The notes under the pieces were generated by a model. It was not told the origin of the DNA, did not search any database, and worked only from the letters and a program-made list of their open reading frames with translations. 23,696 nucleotides of DNA from Anaerolineales bacterium UBA1429. Its GTDB lineage: Bacteria > Chloroflexota > Anaerolineae > UBA1429. Position 1 is the first letter of the stretch. Each line of letters opens with the position of its first letter. This document shows positions 22,924-23,696 of the stretch, piece by piece. A program made the position numbers and the translations under genes. The stretch lies in the NCBI GenBank assembly GCA_002329325.1, contig DCTX01000048.1, forward strand, positions 32,631-56,326, written 5' to 3'.

Positions 22924-22957
22924 GCCTGTGTGGCAAGCCCCGGGGGCTTGCCCAGGC
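22924..22957 (-). other. Strong stem-loop between the NuoG-like gene and hoxY
   Basis: GGCAAGCC (22932-22939) and GGCTTGCC (22945-22952) form a perfect stem around CCGGG. The outer arms GCCTG (22924-22928) and CAGGC (22953-22957) pair too, with a 3-base bulge on one side. On the transcript it ends 2-3 bases before the hoxY Shine-Dalgarno. No T-run follows, so a role in translation control, message processing or stability fits better than termination. Confidence 0.5.
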
Positions 22958-22967
22958 GTATCTTTCG

Positions 22968-23696
22968 TTAGCGGGCCGACTCGGCCAGCGCGGCAATGAT
23001 CTCGCTCGTCGAGGCGGCGCGCGTCTTGACGCCTGCCACCACCTGGCCAACCTGGCCGTCGGCGTTGACCGTCGTGCCGCTCTTCTCGAACGTCGTGGGC
23101 ATGGGCAGGATGATGTCGGCGACCTCATCCCAGGGCTCGCGATAGCTGGCCATGACGATGACCTTGCCCTGTGACAGTTGCTGCAAGAGCGCGGCATCCA
23201 CACTGGCGGCCTCGCCCGCCACCACCTGATACAGCGCGGCCTTCTGGCCGGCATACGCCTGCTGGAAGCCCACCTCTTGCAGGCCACGGCTGTTGCCGCC
23301 CGGCGCCAGGCTCAGGAGTTTGGCCTTGGCGACCTGGCCGGCCAGCGTGGCGGCCAACGCAGCGCCCTCGGTCCCCGCTACGATCACGGGCAGCTCGGCC
23401 TCGTTGGCGATGGCGGCGGCCGCGGCGGCCTCCTCTACGCCATAGCGGCGCATGGCCCACTCGGCCAGGCCGTTCTCGCCCTCGCCCACCAACAGCAGAC
23501 GCGCCCCACGATGGCGCACGCCGCGCTTGATGGCAAAGCTGAGCACCTCATAGTTCTCGGTCAGATCCGTGTTCACCACGACGAACAGATCTGCCTCGTC
23601 CAGATCGGCCAGTTTCGCCGTGGAGGCCTGGGCAGCCACGGGTTCCATCAGGTACTTGGCGCCTGCGGCCTGGGCGATCTGCTTGCCCTCCTCGAC
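22968..23696 (-). CDS. NuoG-like electron-transfer subunit, C-terminal part (cut by window edge)
   Basis: The last 242 residues of a longer protein whose start lies beyond the window. The segments DLFVVVNTDLTENYEVLSFAIKRGV, PWDEVADIILPMPTTFEKSGTTVNADGQVGQV and the general layout match the molybdopterin-oxidoreductase-like domain of NuoG/complex I subunit G. Here the domain is probably structural, and the N-terminal iron-sulfur part (HoxU-like) should be outside. It precedes hoxY by 57 bases in the same operon, so it would carry electrons between HoxY and a HoxF/NuoF-type NAD site. An alanine-rich stretch (VEEAAAAAAIANE) lies in the middle. Formate-dehydrogenase-type proteins are a less likely alternative. 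Confidence 0.75.
   Translation of the reverse strand, partial: VEEGKQIAQAAGAKYLMEPVAAQASTAKLADLDEADLFVVVNTDLTENYEVLSFAIKRGVRHRGARLLLVGEGENGLAEWAMRRYGVEEAAAAAAIANEAELPVIVAGTEGAALAATLAGQVAKAKLLSLAPGGNSRGLQEVGFQQAYAGQKAALYQVVAGEAASVDAALLQQLSQGKVIVMASYREPWDEVADIILPMPTTFEKSGTTVNADGQVGQVVAGVKTRAASTSEIIAALAESAR

Overview
The window is about 23.7 kb of high-GC bacterial chromosome. The mix of genes points to a member of the Chloroflexota, probably Anaerolineae-like: tsaE-tsaB-rimI-surE, a bifunctional-nuclease gene, dnaB next to a DnaD-domain gene and a DnaC/DnaI-type loader, membrane glycosyltransferases with C-terminal beta-sandwich modules, and a group 3d-like NAD-linked NiFe hydrogenase. The assignment is inferred from gene content and protein style; there is no rRNA or other marker here to confirm it.

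Left part (1-7500), mostly metabolic and mostly on the minus strand. It starts with the first 16 codons of an aldo/keto reductase, then a PdxA-family dehydrogenase (closer to PdxA2 in its motifs) and an ABC-2 exporter (ATPase and permease overlapping by four bases). A monoacylglycerol-lipase-like hydrolase is read the other way. A four-gene minus-strand operon follows: ThuA-like protein, two tandem paralogous short-chain dehydrogenases and a zinc-less medium-chain dehydrogenase, which looks like a sugar or polyol oxidation cassette. Its promoter is back to back with that of a flavin-reductase-like gene. The two -35 boxes are the inner ends of an 11-bp perfect inverted repeat, suggesting shared control.

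Centre (7500-14800), a plus-strand housekeeping block: flavin-reductase-like protein, tsaE, tsaB, rimI and surE, tightly packed. Next comes a bifunctional-nuclease-family gene with its own extended -10 promoter, then dnaB, a DnaD-domain gene overlapping dnaB by four bases, and a helicase-loader-like gene. That last protein carries two complete copies of the AAA+ ATPase module in one chain (about 64% identical by hand count over the core), with an altered sensor-1 in the second copy. It is the most unusual gene in the window.

Right part (14800-23696). A membrane-anchored clan-A glycoside hydrolase overlaps a GT-C glycosyltransferase by four bases, likely a cell-surface polysaccharide pair. Then comes an island of visibly lower GC (about 19050-20850) holding what looks like one secreted protein gene broken into three pieces by a frameshift at a T5 run and an in-frame TAG; its last part is a YiiX-like NlpC/P60 cysteine hydrolase. 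A bidirectional terminator separates it from the convergent hydrogenase operon on the minus strand: a NuoG-like electron-transfer subunit (cut by the window edge), hoxY and hoxH. No tRNA, rRNA, CRISPR array or insertion sequence was seen.
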